Source: JAQVUB01 sp033809415 (GTDB taxonomy: Bacteria; Verrucomicrobiota; Lentisphaeria; Oligosphaerales; Oligosphaeraceae). Taken from it: DNA of 14,036 nt. A model generated the notes under the pieces. The model was not told the DNA's origin. It made no database searches and saw only the letters and a list, made by a program, of their open reading frames with translations. The position numbers and the translations under genes are program-made. The stretch is taken from NCBI GenBank assembly GCA_033809415.1, contig JAPXLT010000109.1, positions 1 to 14,036 on the forward strand. Direction: 5' to 3'. Numbering within the stretch: the first letter of the stretch is position 1; every line of letters begins with the position of its first letter. Positions 13,690-14,036 of the stretch are shown one piece after another.

Positions 13690-13905
13690 TCTATGTACTA
13701 TCTTGCCGACTTGCCACGCCAGGATGCCCTGTTGCGCATTAAGCTCCAGCTCTTTAGCAGCCATTGATAGCACCGCAGCAGCATTGTCGAGTGCAACTGC
13801 CCCTGGTTGAACTACTACAGATATTCCAAAGCCGCTATATATCATCCTAAGACCGATTATCCTAAAAAAAGCAGTTGACTTTTCCCATTGATCGGCAATC
13901 AGAAT
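13690..13905 (-). pseudogene. Possible gene relic between repeats
   Basis: An open minus-strand stretch encodes protein-like sequence (MIYSGFGISVVVQPGAVALD, then NAAAVLSMAAKELELNAQQG and ILAWQVGKIV). The frame continues into repeat sequence on both sides, so neither the start nor the end looks natural, and no ribosome binding site is clear. It may be a fragment of a gene broken by repeat insertion, or chance. I do not recognise the family. The remainder of 13495-14036 is repeat. Confidence 0.25.
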
Positions 13906-13911
13906 CTTTTC

Positions 13912-13974
13912 TTTGTCCACGGAAAGCACGGAAAACTCGGAAAATTTGTAGGGTTGCTGCTTTGACGGATGAGC
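13912..13974 (+). repeat. Composite repeat, copy E (inverted match to copy B)
   Basis: This is the 63-bp reverse complement of 409-471 with a single mismatch. It starts TTTGTCCACGGAAAGCACGG and ends TTTGACGGATGAGC. The other copies are far more diverged from one another, so this pair is recent or has been homogenised. Confidence 0.8.
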
Positions 13975-13996
13975 CTGCTCGGCGAAATTCTTGTGT

Positions 13997-14014
13997 GCCA
14001 AGGTCGGCTTTACG
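13997..14014 (-). repeat. Outer inverted repeat, right copy
   Basis: GCCAAGGTCGGCTTTACG, the exact reverse complement of 56-73. It lies 22 bp beyond copy E. Confidence 0.7.
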
Positions 14015-14036
14015 CAATTGCGTCGGAGGCGATATG

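Noticed and set aside
56..14014. Whole window as a transposon with terminal inverted repeats
   Set aside because: No transposase or recombinase gene, no visible target-site duplication, and the two repeat pairs are unequally spaced at the two ends.

Overview
The window looks like an accessory island in a GC-rich, repeat-rich bacterial chromosome. Intergenic repeats with short phase-periodic units, which give spurious peptides such as TTKNTKNTK, NHEIHEK or IGRIGRIG when translated, recall Lentisphaerota/Victivallales, Kiritimatiellota and related PVC-group genomes. That assignment is inference from repeat style only. No rRNA, tRNA, transposase, integrase or CRISPR array is visible.

Layout. 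1-569 holds dispersed repeats. 570-9663 is one regulatory unit: a divergent RdgC-like gene (570-1670, -); an operon of a MoxR-type AAA+ ATPase (1951-3081), a zinc-metallopeptidase/VWA protein (3148-4446) and a helical protein with an ankyrin-like C-terminus (4478-5656); a WYL-domain transcription factor on the opposite strand (5666-6667, -); a divergent tandem-AAA+ ATPase with an aromatic pore loop (6864-9221); and an 82-residue membrane protein (9415-9663). A near-identical perfect inverted repeat, CCGGACAATAGGTGTCCGG or its core, occurs at exactly three promoters in this unit (1821, 6773, 9357), each time about 20 bp before a -10-like hexamer. These are strong candidates for operators of the WYL protein and tie the genes into one regulon.

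9664-10176 is again repeat sequence. It is followed by a 52-residue protein (10177-10335) and a two-gene cassette: a Schlafen/AlbA_2-type protein (10551-12524) and a more AT-rich PD-(D/E)XK nuclease-like protein (12538-13494). The cassette lies between two direct copies of the composite repeat. 13495-14036 is repeats plus a possible gene relic.

Working model (inference): the first unit is an inducible ATP-driven protein-remodelling system. A MoxR/VWA-metallopeptidase pair and a separate double-ring unfoldase act with a DNA-binding RdgC-like protein and a membrane peptide, controlled by a WYL regulator as in several phage-defence loci (BrxR, CapW). I know of no described system with this exact gene set. 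The second unit resembles a nuclease-type defence or conflict cassette. The island is framed by inverted copies of repeats: an 18-bp exact pair (56-73 / 13997-14014) and a 63-bp pair with one mismatch (409-471 / 13912-13974).
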